From Radiobacillus kanasensis (GTDB lineage: Bacteria > Bacillota > Bacilli > Bacillales > Amphibacillaceae), in contig NZ_CP088020.1 of assembly GCF_021049245.1 (NCBI RefSeq), positions 3,901,159 to 3,965,158 on the forward strand: DNA of 64,000 nucleotides, read 5' to 3'. Below the pieces are notes generated by a model that saw only the letters and a program-made list of their open reading frames with translations, was not told where the DNA came from and did not search any database. The position numbers and the translations under genes were made by a program. Below are positions 8,160 through 16,316 of the stretch, one piece after another; the stretch's first letter is position 1; each line of letters begins with the position of its first letter.

Positions 8160-8350
8160 TACCTGGCAAGGTAGCCTATCATTACCACCTCTCCTTGTAA
8201 AAACCGTTTTCCGAATCTTTATAGTAGGTCCATAGTAATGGTACTCTCCATGGCAAAGGTGGTTCGAAATGATGCCCTAATTGGATCAATTTCATGGCAC
8301 AGGTGGTTCATTTCAATGGCAATATTCAAAATTGTATATTGCCATGAAAT
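8160..8350. repeat. IS-like relic with repeated GCCAT boxes
   Basis: Two near-identical 17-bp direct repeats, CATGGCA(A/C)AGGTGGTTC, lie at 8249-8265 and 8293-8309. They are followed by an imperfect inverted repeat ATTTCAATGGCAATAT (8310-8325) and ATATTGCCATGAAAT (8336-8350). On the reverse strand AAGGAGAGGTGG precedes an ATG near 8190 that opens only a few codons. This looks like the multiple terminal-repeat end of an IS21-like element that has lost its transposase. The IS family is a guess. Confidence 0.35.
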
Positions 8351-8436
8351 AGGGACACTTAGGACATAAAGAGGCGCACTATATATTCGCATTTATAGTA
8401 TAAAATAGAAGAGATTATTACTAGTGAAAAGTCGTG

Positions 8437-8544
8437 CACTTTATTTGGAGAGACGAGCATGATAGCCTATATGGCTAAGCCAGCCCTTTATATATTGGCT
8501 TCCATTGGCTGTTTATCGTGCTCGTAGAGGCTCCAAGTAAAGTG
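8437..8544 (+). ncRNA. Long stem with two inner hairpins, candidate structured RNA
   Basis: Arms 8437-8463 and 8515-8544 pair over about 24 positions (CACTTTATTTGGAG with CTCCAAGTAAAGTG; CGAGCATGAT with ATCGTGCTCG). The two deviations in the paired arms are both U-G wobbles if read as a plus-strand RNA. Inside lie AGCC/GGCT (8464-8476) and AAGCCA/TGGCTT (8477-8501). A possible -10 (TATAAA) lies about 33 nt upstream. It sits directly before a decayed plus-strand gene, so it may be that gene's leader. It could equally be an inverted repeat at DNA level. Confidence 0.35.
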
Positions 8545-8796
8545 ACAATATGGCAAGTGTTGGAGTATTTGTTCATTTCTAAACAAATAGAAATTGATAC
8601 TGAACAAAAAGAGATACTTGATCGATTACATAAAAAAAGGTAGATTTATCAGATGAAGTTTTTGTTATCGATGTAGATAACTATATTGGGAGCAGTACAA
8701 AAAATGAAATTAATTATGCGATTTCAAATAAGGACTAAAGTTAATTATTTTTCTGATACTAATAATCCCTACTATGAAATTATAAGAAAAAGCTAA
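8545..8796 (+). pseudogene. Small nucleoside deoxyribosyltransferase-like protein, two frameshifts
   Basis: Three frames join into one C-terminal product: EIDTEQKEILDRLHKK, then VDLSDEVFVIDVDNYIG and SSTKNEINYAISNKD, then NYFSDTNNPYYEIIRKS and a stop. The DEVFVIDVDNYIGxSTxxEI block resembles the small phage and Bacillus proteins with a nucleoside 2-deoxyribosyltransferase-like fold. Frameshifts fall near 8640 (in a run of A) and near 8735. The N-terminus is not found. Confidence 0.6.
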
Positions 8797-8812
8797 GCCG
8801 AAGGTAATATTC

Positions 8813-9340
8813 CTATGACAGCTTAGTTTTGTTCAAAAAGGGTTCTGGGATTTTATCAGCTTTCACATAAAGAGGGTGCCTTGGATATCCATCTCGTGTT
8901 AACTCCAATGTATATATAGGAGTACTAATATCTTTTAACAATTCTAAAACTTCTTTATCTCTATCTAATAAACTCCCTTTAGTCCCCCAAGCAAGTACTA
9001 CTTTATCAGATCTTTTCAAAGCTTCTCTAATATATTCATTATTTTTTTCACCTATAGGATCATACGCTGAAATTAATAACTTAGGATCTGTAGACCTATA
9101 GGCGAAAAGATTTACTACTTCAAGTGATCCATAACCCCATCCCATAGCAAATTTTATACATCTGCGAAGTGTAGGGTCATCTTCTTGGTCATCTGCTGTA
9201 CTAGGGTTTAACATAACAAAAGTAATCCTTGGAAGGTTATCATTCCATATTCTCCACAAAGAGTACCTATATTCTTTCTTTTCATCAATTATAGCACCAC
9301 TAAAATTCTTATTTAATTCATCATGGAATGTTAATTGCAT
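8813..9340 (-). CDS. DUF1643 family protein
   Basis: The 175-residue protein shows the DUF1643 signature ITFVMLNPSTADDQEDDPTL followed by RRCIKFAMGWGYGSLEVVNL and LFAYRSTDP. The biochemical role of the family is unknown. It is often found in mobile regions. The start at 9340 has AGGTGATAAAG upstream. A GTG at 9349 would overlap that site. It has no operon partners: a decayed plus-strand gene lies downstream and a relic region upstream. It is the only intact gene between the eight-gene operon and rlmH. Confidence 0.85.
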   Translation of the reverse strand: MQLTFHDELNKNFSGAIIDEKKEYRYSLWRIWNDNLPRITFVMLNPSTADDQEDDPTLRRCIKFAMGWGYGSLEVVNLFAYRSTDPKLLISAYDPIGEKNNEYIREALKRSDKVVLAWGTKGSLLDRDKEVLELLKDISTPIYTLELTRDGYPRHPLYVKADKIPEPFLNKTKLS

Positions 9341-9524
9341 CTTTATCACCTATTATAATTATAAAAAATTAAATATATTTCATAGTCTTATTTTTATTTT
9401 ACTAATGGATAAGTAACTTAACAAGTAAATAAGGGAATTAATTTGAATATTTCGCCCAACAATCATTGGCAATATAGAATTATTATAATAGGTACAGTAA
9501 ATTTGGAATTACGCCCTAAAAATA

Positions 9525-9815
9525 CATGACTATATGAGAAACAATGATTGGTGCTGTTTGCTGATTTCATAACTTCTCTTGGATGAACAATACTCACATT
9601 TAAGCTTCCAATGTGACAATATTTATTGAAACAGGTTGGTTCTTTGTATCAAGTGAAGCCACAACAAAAATTCTCACGGTCTTTGTCTGCTATAAACAAC
9701 CTCATTAATTGATAGCAATCTTCTGGTGACCTTACTGACCTTTCTTTGTAAAGTAAACTAGATTCCTTTACTAATTTAATTGAAACAAGATTGATTCGTT
9801 TAGTTGATGATCTTT
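9525..9815 (-). pseudogene. RadC-family (JAB/MPN domain) protein, degraded
   Basis: Reverse-strand fragments in several frames give KRINLVSIKLVKESSLLY, KERSVRSPEDCYQLMRLFI, ADKDREN, SLDTKNQPVSIN and HIGSLNVSIVHPREVMKSA. This is the RadC/JAB core just before its HxH zinc motif. Frame changes near 9600 and 9660 and a stop after VSHIVMYF destroy it. The expected HNHPSG motif is not present. Plasmid- and island-borne RadC-like proteins are common, which fits the mobile nature of this zone. Confidence 0.7.
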
Positions 9816-9857
9816 TTCAAATCAGACATACTCCATTTAAAATTTTCAGAAAACAAA

Positions 9858-9891
9858 AAAGTCCTAATTTCAATATTGATACTAGGACTTT
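9858..9891. terminator. Bidirectional hairpin between two pseudogenes
   Basis: AAAGTCCTA (9858-9866) and TAGGACTTT (9883-9891) form a perfect 9-bp stem with an A-run on the left side. It is a plausible terminator for minus-strand transcription from the relic restriction gene. Confidence 0.55.
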
Positions 9892-9925
9892 AGCTTACTC
9901 CATTAGATAATTATCCTTGATACAA

Positions 9926-10393
9926 CTACACACCTTTATTTTTATAATGAGAGTTTATTGAATTAATTAAGTCAGATACTTCATACTTTTCCCAGTTCAA
10001 TCAGAAACCAACCTTCTTCCTGGGTATAAACAGTCCCATTTAGAGAGCTTTTGAATTATAGCGTCCAATACCTGGGTCATGATTCCCAAACCCTTTAATT
10101 AAATTATTCCACAAAGGAATGTGCTTTCTAATGAGGTAGGATTCTATTCCCAGAATAAAATGAGCACTGGTTTCATTATCTACAGAGAAATATTTTTATT
10201 TAAAATCCTCTGCATTTAGATATTCAACAGCCCTAATTGACATTTTGTGCTACAACAATCTAGATTTCAATGACACCTTCGCTAAAGTCACACCCCATAG
10301 CCGTCCCTAAAGCAATAGCTTTACCTACGTATATAGGTTCTTCCACTGACTTTTTATAAATAGTTGAGTCACCAACACAGATTCAAACTATGT
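9926..10393 (-). pseudogene. Eco29kI-type (GIY-YIG) restriction endonuclease, truncated and frameshifted
   Basis: Reverse-strand pieces read IYKKSVEEPIYVGKAIALG, then HFILGIESYLIRKHIPLWNN and LIKGFGNHDPGIGRYNSKAL, then LFIPRKKVGF, and end SDLINSINSHYKNKGV. The PIYVGKA and GFGNHDPGxGRYN blocks are characteristic of Eco29kI-like restriction enzymes. Stops and frame changes occur near 10275, 10200 and 10050, and the N-terminus is missing at about 10393. No matching methyltransferase is in the window, which fits a dead enzyme whose partner was lost. Confidence 0.7.
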
Positions 10394-10470
10394 CTTTCTC
10401 TTCTAAATTTAATCATAAAAAAGAAATGTCTTCAAAAGTATATAAATGGAAGGAAAAATCAAAACCTCAG

Positions 10471-10950
10471 TTACTTATGATACGGTTCCCCCCGATTAAT
10501 CCGAAACGCCCGATAAACCTGCTCCACCAACACCAACCGCATCAGTTGGTGCGGAAACGTCATCTTAGAAAACGACAAAGCAAAGTCACTACGATCCGTC
10601 ACTTCCTTGCTCAACCCCAGTGATCCACCAATCACTAATGCAATTTTACTCTTCCCATGTGTTGCAAGGTTGTCCATCTTTCGAGCTAATCCTTCAGAGG
10701 TCAACATTTCCCCCATTATTTCCAGGGAAATAATGTAGGTATCTGTCGAGATTTTGGAGAGGATTCGTTCTCCTTCTTTTCGCTTTACTTCTTCCGCTTC
10801 GGCATCACTCATGTTTTCTGGCGCCTTTTCATCCGGCACTTCAATAATATCGATATTGGCATAAGCTCCTAGTCGCTTTACATACTCTTGGATGCCTTGC
10901 TTTAAATATTTCTCTTTCAGTTTTCCTACGGCTACAATACTTATCTTCAT
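10471..10950 (-). CDS. rlmH: 23S rRNA (pseudouridine1915-N3)-methyltransferase RlmH
   Basis: The 159-residue protein is a SPOUT-class methyltransferase acting on helix 69 of 23S rRNA. Family marks are [20 protein letters not shown] at the N-terminus, the S-adenosylmethionine-binding knot LVIGGSLGL (105-113), TFPHQLMR (131-138) and the C-terminal [19 protein letters not shown] lies before the ATG. The gene stands alone on the minus strand. Its last codons, CCGTATCATAAGTAA, and the bases after them resemble the 3' end of staphylococcal rlmH, where SCC elements insert. The accessory zone begins right there. Confidence 0.97.
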   Translation of the reverse strand: MKISIVAVGKLKEKYLKQGIQEYVKRLGAYANIDIIEVPDEKAPENMSDAEAEEVKRKEGERILSKISTDTYIISLEIMGEMLTSEGLARKMDNLATHGKSKIALVIGGSLGLSKEVTDRSDFALSFSKMTFPHQLMRLVLVEQVYRAFRINRGEPYHK

Positions 10951-11062
10951 CTATCTTCCCTCGCATCACATTCTATTTCCTCTAGTTTACCAAACACTTT
11001 GGAACTTCCCTAATACAAGTGTATAATGCAAGTGAGCTCATACATAGAAGGAGTGAAACGAT

Positions 11063-11422
11063 ATGAAAGAACTAGTGTTTATCGAAACTGGTATGGGAAC
11101 TGATGTGCATGGCCAGAACGTAACAAAGGCTGCGGTTCGTGCGGTGCATAATGCCATCCACTTCAACTCCATGCCTGGAATAAAAAAGATCTTGCCAGAT
11201 CAGGACCTTAACAACATGCACGTGAATGTGAAGCTTGCGATTCCAACTGATAAGGAGTCCTTGGACGAAGAAGCCATTCGCAAGGAAATCCCTTATGGTA
11301 CAGTGACCATTCAAGTACAGGATGGTGGCATGGCAACTTCTAGTGGAATTCTGTTAGAGGACAAAGAGGATAAGAACGATTTAATGTATATAGTGATTGC
11401 TTCGGTTGAAGTTGGTTATTAA
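11063..11422 (+). CDS. Lin0512 family conserved protein
   Basis: The 119-residue protein matches the Lin0512 family of Firmicutes: an N-terminal MKELVFIETGMGTDVHGQNV and a central AAVRAVHNAIHFNSMPGIK. The function of the family is unknown. There is no signal peptide or membrane segment. GAAGGAG lies 8 nt before the ATG. It is divergent from rlmH and followed by its own terminator, so it is a single-gene unit. Confidence 0.9.
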   Translation: MKELVFIETGMGTDVHGQNVTKAAVRAVHNAIHFNSMPGIKKILPDQDLNNMHVNVKLAIPTDKESLDEEAIRKEIPYGTVTIQVQDGGMATSSGILLEDKEDKNDLMYIVIASVEVGY

Positions 11423-11428
11423 GAAGTA

Positions 11429-11462
11429 AAGCGTGTGATCTTGGGTCACATGCTTATTTTTT
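11429..11462 (+). terminator. Rho-independent terminator of the Lin0512 gene
   Basis: AAGCGTGTGA and TCACATGCTT form a stem followed by ATTTTTT, 7 nt after the stop codon. Confidence 0.85.
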
Positions 11463-11519
11463 ATCCAATTCTTTTCCACTCTCTGTTAGAATGGATACTG
11501 GAAAAGAAAGGATGTCGTT

Positions 11520-12236
11520 ATGGATTTTTGGTTTGATTTAGAGTTTTCTATTCCACATATCATTCTGTACTTACTTGAGTTTGCACTTATCGCATTTCTT
11601 TTTATGAGGATCTACAAAAAAAGAGAGTTTCCCACTAAACTTTGGGTTGCTATTCTTGCAACCATTATTGGTTTGATTGCCCTCTCGATTGACATTCCTG
11701 TTCGGGATGAAATCATCCACCTTTCCATTCTACCCTTAGGAGCTTGGGCTCTATATTTTCTATGGAAAAGGAGCAATAAATGGGAAACATATCGTAAATT
11801 TGCCTGGCTTGGCTTCCTAACTAGCTATATTTCTATTATGACGATACTCGGTGCGGAGATTTTTCATGATCTCATATATCCAAAAGATGATGTCTCTATA
11901 TATCTGGCAAACATTGAAGAAGCGAGTGTTATCCGATTAATAGAGGATGTCCCTTTCGTTTCACTTAACGCTAGCAATCTTGAAAAGCAGCTATTCTCTT
12001 TTGAAGAAAAAGATGTTCAAAGTAGTAATTGGTATCACGAAACGGACAATGGAAAGCCAAAGCGTTTTCCCTATCAATTAATTGGTACAAACCCCCGATT
12101 TGGTAGCTACCTAGATTCTGTCATCTATATAGAAAAGGATGGCAAGGGTTTACTCATTCAGACCGAAGATCATCAATATTACTTTCGATCTGAACAGTCA
12201 TTCCTAGAGGAAGGCGGGGATGAGAATGAAGCGTAA
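11520..12236 (+). CDS. Unknown membrane protein with four predicted N-terminal helices
   Basis: I do not recognise this 238-residue protein. The first half has about four hydrophobic segments (roughly 13-30, 42-58, 66-82 and 96-114). The second half (about 130-238) is soluble and polar, probably outside or at the membrane face. AAAGGATG lies just before the ATG. Its end overlaps the next gene by 17 nt, so the two are translated together and likely act together. Confidence 0.7.
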   Translation: MDFWFDLEFSIPHIILYLLEFALIAFLFMRIYKKREFPTKLWVAILATIIGLIALSIDIPVRDEIIHLSILPLGAWALYFLWKRSNKWETYRKFAWLGFLTSYISIMTILGAEIFHDLIYPKDDVSIYLANIEEASVIRLIEDVPFVSLNASNLEKQLFSFEEKDVQSSNWYHETDNGKPKRFPYQLIGTNPRFGSYLDSVIYIEKDGKGLLIQTEDHQYYFRSEQSFLEEGGDENEA

Positions 12237-12945
12237 AAAAATAATCATCTCGATTATTAGTCTACTAATCTTATTGTTTGCTTTAGGTTACTTGTTTAGA
12301 CCACCAAGTGATTTCCCCTCTGAAAAAGAACTACTCAATCAGATACCAGAGGCGAAGACGATTCAAGATATTCTATTTTTGGATGATAAACATGTATATG
12401 TTCCGTTTATAATGAATGATAACAGCTACGGAATGAGTATGTGGGTATGGAAGAATGGCTGGAGATTAGTAGCCGATGGAGATATTGGTGCACCGTATAT
12501 CTGGCAAATATACCCTGATAACCCTGACTCTTATCGACTTCTTTACAATATCCACCCAGAGGACCAGGTAAGCTCCATAAACTTCTACTTACTTCGAAGA
12601 AGATATTATTCCGTCTCTTTTAACGATGTGCATACTTATACACCAGGCATCCAGAAACATTTTACGATGGAACTCTCAAAGAAAAGCTACGGCATGATTA
12701 AAATCCCTACTGACTGGAAGGAAATGATCATCGACTATATGAAAGTATCGAAAGAAGATGAACAACCTATTCTACCAAGTCTGGGAGGGCCATACATAGA
12801 ATTTGCCTGGAATACGACCAACCAACATGGAGAGGAGATTCAACCCCACAAAACCTATGTAGGCGGATTCTCCATAACAGGAAGCTACATCATAAACTCA
12901 CTGCGCTACATGAATCAAGAAGAAATAAACTTATACAACGAATAG
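12220..12945 (+). CDS. Unknown membrane-anchored extracytoplasmic protein
   Basis: This 241-residue protein has a basic start (MRMKRKK), one hydrophobic segment (about 8-26) and then a long polar domain with several Trp/Tyr-rich strands (MSMWVWKNGWRL; GAPYIWQIYPD). It has no lipobox, so the helix may be a membrane anchor. It overlaps the preceding gene by 17 nt in another frame. I do not recognise a family. The pairing with a multi-pass protein suggests a small membrane complex of unknown role. Confidence 0.7.
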   Translation: MRMKRKKIIISIISLLILLFALGYLFRPPSDFPSEKELLNQIPEAKTIQDILFLDDKHVYVPFIMNDNSYGMSMWVWKNGWRLVADGDIGAPYIWQIYPDNPDSYRLLYNIHPEDQVSSINFYLLRRRYYSVSFNDVHTYTPGIQKHFTMELSKKSYGMIKIPTDWKEMIIDYMKVSKEDEQPILPSLGGPYIEFAWNTTNQHGEEIQPHKTYVGGFSITGSYIINSLRYMNQEEINLYNE

Positions 12946-12994
12946 TTCTAGCCAGTCCATCTCCCTCATAACTTGTACTAAGGGGGGATGTGAC

Positions 12995-13357
12995 GTGAAA
13001 AGAACAATCACAAGTTCTAATCTTATTCATTATTTGGTCGCTTACGTGTTTATTGCTTCTGGGGTCTTTAAATTGATTAGTGAGGATCTTGGAGGAGTGT
13101 TTGTTAGTCTAGGTCTACCTTATCCATTAAATACGATGTTTTTCTTAGCCATTGTGGAGATTATTTGTGGGATTTGTATTCTGCTTAATCGTTATGTGAA
13201 GATTGCTGTTATCGCACTAATGGTCATAATCATTGCTGCTCTCATACTAACGAAAATTCCTGTTCTACATGCTGGGTTCTTCCACTTCTTGTTTGAAGCA
13301 AGACTCGATATTGTAATGCTTGGTCTCCTGTTTGTCTTATTCCGACAATATAAATAG
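12995..13357 (+). CDS. DoxX family membrane protein
   Basis: The 120-residue protein has four hydrophobic segments and the DoxX-like pattern: FIASGVFKLI in the first helix, a LGLPYPL turn, FLAIVEIICGICILL in the second helix, and a C-terminal FEARLDIVMLGLLF. DoxX proteins are small integral membrane proteins linked to redox or thiol metabolism in some species. The start is GTG, preceded by AGGGGGG. An ATG just upstream is followed at once by a stop. Confidence 0.75.
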   Translation: MKRTITSSNLIHYLVAYVFIASGVFKLISEDLGGVFVSLGLPYPLNTMFFLAIVEIICGICILLNRYVKIAVIALMVIIIAALILTKIPVLHAGFFHFLFEARLDIVMLGLLFVLFRQYK

Positions 13358-13434
13358 GATTTAATTAAAGGGTTTTCATTGCTCATGTAGAATACGTACA
13401 TGGGCATTTATTTTGGAAAAAGGGAGGCCATCAC

Positions 13435-14427
13435 ATGGTATATGTACCAGATGAAAATCGCTACAACTCTATGTCTTATAATCGTGTAGGACATTCTGGA
13501 CTAAAGCTTCCCGCCATCTCCCTAGGGCTTTGGAATAACTTTGGTGGCGAGGATGTTTTTGAAAACCAACGCAGTATGCTACGTAAAGCTTTTGATTTAG
13601 GGATAACACATTTTGATTTAGCCAATAACTATGGCCCACCACCTGGATCTGCCGAAGAGAATTTTGGCCGTATCCTAGAAAAAGATTTTCGTTCGTATCG
13701 CGACGAGCTTGTCATCTCTACAAAAGCTGGCTTCACGATGTGGCCTGGACCATATGGAGACTGGGGCTCGAAAAAGTATTTAGTATCTAGCTTAGATCAA
13801 AGCTTACAACGAATGGGCTTAGACTATGTGGATATTTTCTATCACCACCGTCCAGATCCAGAGACACCGCTTGAAGAAACAATGGCTGCCCTTGATTTAA
13901 TCGTTCGCCAAGGAAAAGCCCTCTATGTTGGAATTTCGAACTATGGAGTCGAAGATACCACGAAAGCTATTGAGATTTTGAAAAAACAAGGTACGCCTTT
14001 TATCATTCACCAAGCTGCTTACTCGATGTTAAATCGTTGGGTTGAAGATGGCTTAACGGACTTGTTAGCAAGAGAAGGCGCTGGTTGTATTGCATTTGTT
14101 CCACTAGCACAGGGTCTGTTAACCAATAAGTACTTAAATGGAATTCCTAACGATTCCCGCGCCGCCAAGGCTTATATTAACTCACTAAGCGAAAAAGACG
14201 TTTCTCCAGATGTTTTGGATAAAGTACAAAAGCTTAATGAACTAGCGAAAGAGCGTGGACAATCGTTAGCGCAAATGGCGTTAATGTGGGTGCTTCAAGA
14301 ACAATCGGTTGTTTCTGCTTTAATTGGAGCTAGTAAAGTGAGTCAGATTGAAGAGAATGTAAAAGCGTTAGATCACGCTGGATTCAGTGAAGAAGAACTG
14401 GACAAAATCGAAGAGATATTAAAATAA
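13435..14427 (+). CDS. Aldo/keto reductase (YghZ/L-glyceraldehyde 3-phosphate reductase type)
   Basis: The 330-residue cytoplasmic, NADPH-dependent carbonyl reductase has the family tetrad Asp61 and Tyr66 (HFDLANNYGPPPGSAEENFG), Lys97 (ISTKAGF) and His137/138 (IFYHHRPDPETP). ANNYGPPPGSAEENFGRIL and MWPGPYGDWGSKKYLV are typical of the YghZ subgroup, which reduces L-glyceraldehyde 3-phosphate and methylglyoxal. GGGAGG precedes the ATG. It is a single gene with a strong terminator shared with the convergent chemoreceptor gene. Confidence 0.92.
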   Translation: MVYVPDENRYNSMSYNRVGHSGLKLPAISLGLWNNFGGEDVFENQRSMLRKAFDLGITHFDLANNYGPPPGSAEENFGRILEKDFRSYRDELVISTKAGFTMWPGPYGDWGSKKYLVSSLDQSLQRMGLDYVDIFYHHRPDPETPLEETMAALDLIVRQGKALYVGISNYGVEDTTKAIEILKKQGTPFIIHQAAYSMLNRWVEDGLTDLLAREGAGCIAFVPLAQGLLTNKYLNGIPNDSRAAKAYINSLSEKDVSPDVLDKVQKLNELAKERGQSLAQMALMWVLQEQSVVSALIGASKVSQIEENVKALDHAGFSEEELDKIEEILK

Positions 14428-14430
14428 TTA

Positions 14431-14462
14431 AAACTCGAGCAATAGCTATTGCTCGAGTTTTT
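14431..14462. terminator. Bidirectional terminator between the reductase and chemoreceptor genes
   Basis: A perfect palindrome, AAACTCGAGCAATAG and its complement, with A and T runs on both sides. It can end transcription from both convergent genes. Confidence 0.92.
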
Positions 14463-14469
14463 CCATTTT

Positions 14470-16233
14470 CTATTCAATACGAAATTCCCGAACCGAATAA
14501 ATGAGCTTTTCACTCATACCCTTCATCTGTTGGGACGCTTCCGACACCTGCTCCATCGCTGCATGAGCTTCCTGGGATACTCCTGCTACATGCTCGGCGT
14601 GGTTGGCGTTCTCTTCGGTTACTGTTTCTACCTCTTGAATCGTTTCGCTGATTTGATTCGTTTGCTCTCCTACATCCTTCATATGCTGGCTCACTTGCTG
14701 CGATTGAGCCAATACCTCTTTTGTGGAATCTACAATTTGATAAAAGCTCGTATTGGCATGTTCAATCATCTTTCTACCTGTATCCGTTGAATCACTCGTC
14801 GTATTCATAACCTTCATCGTTTCTTTCGTACTCACTTGAATATCTTGGCTAATTCTTTGAATGTCACTTGTAGCTTCGGAGGACCTTGTCGCTAATTCAC
14901 GGACCTCCTCCGCTACAACCGCAAATCCTTTCCCCGCTTCCCCAGCTCTTGCCGCTTCTATCGATGCATTCAGAGCTAATAGCTTCGTTTGATCCGAGAT
15001 TTCTTTAATCATGCCGGTCATGCGGTTAATATCCATTGTTTTTTCCGATAGCCAACCCATTTTCTTTAAAACTTGTTTCATTTGATCATCGATCAGATTC
15101 ATTTGCTCTAGCACTTCCTGCATTTCCTTTTGACCAGAAACTGCATAATGATTCGCGTCATTCGATTGCCTCGTTACCATTTCCATACTTCCCACTACTT
15201 GCTCGACATACGAGGAGATTTGCTGAATACCTGCTGTTACTTGTTCCATCGTCTGCTGTTGGTGTCTGGAAGACGTCGATACTTGATCTGCTGCTGCCGC
15301 TACTTCACTACTACCGAACTTCGTTTGCTCGGATTGGACGGACAGATTCTCGGATGTTTCCAATACGTTGTTGGCATGAAAATGGACTTGTTTGACGACT
15401 TCACGTACGTTTTCTGTCATCTGATTAAAGCTCGTATTTAAGGTGCCAATCTCGTCCTTGGCTTTGTACTGTAATGGTTCAATGGTTAAGTCGCCACTGG
15501 CTATGTTTTTAATTTTCTTTGCAAGTTGGCCTAACGGCTTTGTGATCATTCGAGAGGTTATGTACACGAGAATGGCCGTTAATACTACTGCTACTACACT
15601 AATGATTACAATCCACCATTGTCCAGATTCGGCTGTTCCTACAGATTCATTAGCCGCGCTTACCATGTCTTCATTACTAGCTTCTATTATGTTTAAAATG
15701 GATTTGTTTGCACTTTCAAAGTTTGGTGTTCCGATAAACGCCCTTTCTTTAGCGGCTGCAAAGTCCCCCGCATTGGCAAGCTCAACAATTTCTGTAATAG
15801 CGGTGTTATACTCACTCCACTTTGATGTGTAATTGCTATAGTTTTTTTCTAATTGTTCCTCGTTCGTTCTTTGAATAATCGTTTCCAACTCAGCAGCTGA
15901 TTGAGTGATGCTTTCCTGAGCGGATTGAATATCTGTTTCTAGTTTTTTAAGAGTTACGGACATTGTGGTGTTCGTCATCTCATTAATATCTTTACTGATT
16001 TGGAGCATATCATTGTTGATGGATGTTGCATGAATAAGGGATGGAAGGTTTTCTTGTTTCATTGCTTGAGATTGGATCAAAGTATCATTCATTTTGACAT
16101 ATAAAACGCCCGCCATGACGACGAGGAGGAGCAAGATGATACTAAAACTCATGACTAAACGTTGTCTAATCGTAAGTCGGTTTACTTTAATGAGCGAGGT
16201 TATTTTGTTCCATAATGTAGCCGTCTTTTTCAT
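14470..16233 (-). CDS. Methyl-accepting chemotaxis protein
   Basis: The 587-residue receptor has a first membrane helix (about 26-47), an extracytoplasmic helical sensor of about 155 residues of the four-helix-bundle type, a second helix (about 204-226), a HAMP linker ([20 protein letters not shown]) and a long signalling coiled coil. The conserved hairpin tip is intact ([20 protein letters not shown], then [11 protein letters not shown]). It passes ligand binding to CheA/CheW. The ligand cannot be read from sequence. It is a lone gene, as is common for receptors. The sensor has no Cache or PAS domain that I can see. Confidence 0.93.
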   Translation of the reverse strand: MKKTATLWNKITSLIKVNRLTIRQRLVMSFSIILLLLVVMAGVLYVKMNDTLIQSQAMKQENLPSLIHATSINNDMLQISKDINEMTNTTMSVTLKKLETDIQSAQESITQSAAELETIIQRTNEEQLEKNYSNYTSKWSEYNTAITEIVELANAGDFAAAKERAFIGTPNFESANKSILNIIEASNEDMVSAANESVGTAESGQWWIVIISVVAVVLTAILVYITSRMITKPLGQLAKKIKNIASGDLTIEPLQYKAKDEIGTLNTSFNQMTENVREVVKQVHFHANNVLETSENLSVQSEQTKFGSSEVAAAADQVSTSSRHQQQTMEQVTAGIQQISSYVEQVVGSMEMVTRQSNDANHYAVSGQKEMQEVLEQMNLIDDQMKQVLKKMGWLSEKTMDINRMTGMIKEISDQTKLLALNASIEAARAGEAGKGFAVVAEEVRELATRSSEATSDIQRISQDIQVSTKETMKVMNTTSDSTDTGRKMIEHANTSFYQIVDSTKEVLAQSQQVSQHMKDVGEQTNQISETIQEVETVTEENANHAEHVAGVSQEAHAAMEQVSEASQQMKGMSEKLIYSVREFRIE

Positions 16234-16316
16234 GAGAACTCATCCTTTTGACCTATAAGATAGGTTAAGCATAATGAATTCACTCTCAATAAAAAAGAGA
16301 TTCTACGATAACTTTA

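Noticed and set aside
8160..8350. Possible CRISPR array because of short repeats spaced by about 44 bp
   Set aside because: Only two full repeats, 17 bp long, without regular spacers or cas genes.
10390..10623. Plus-strand open frame of 77 codons at the end of rlmH
   Set aside because: It is antisense to rlmH with low-complexity basic content, and the rlmH reading is certain.
14449..15832. Several plus-strand frames of 100-129 codons
   Set aside because: All are antisense to the chemoreceptor gene, whose signalling domain is perfectly conserved.
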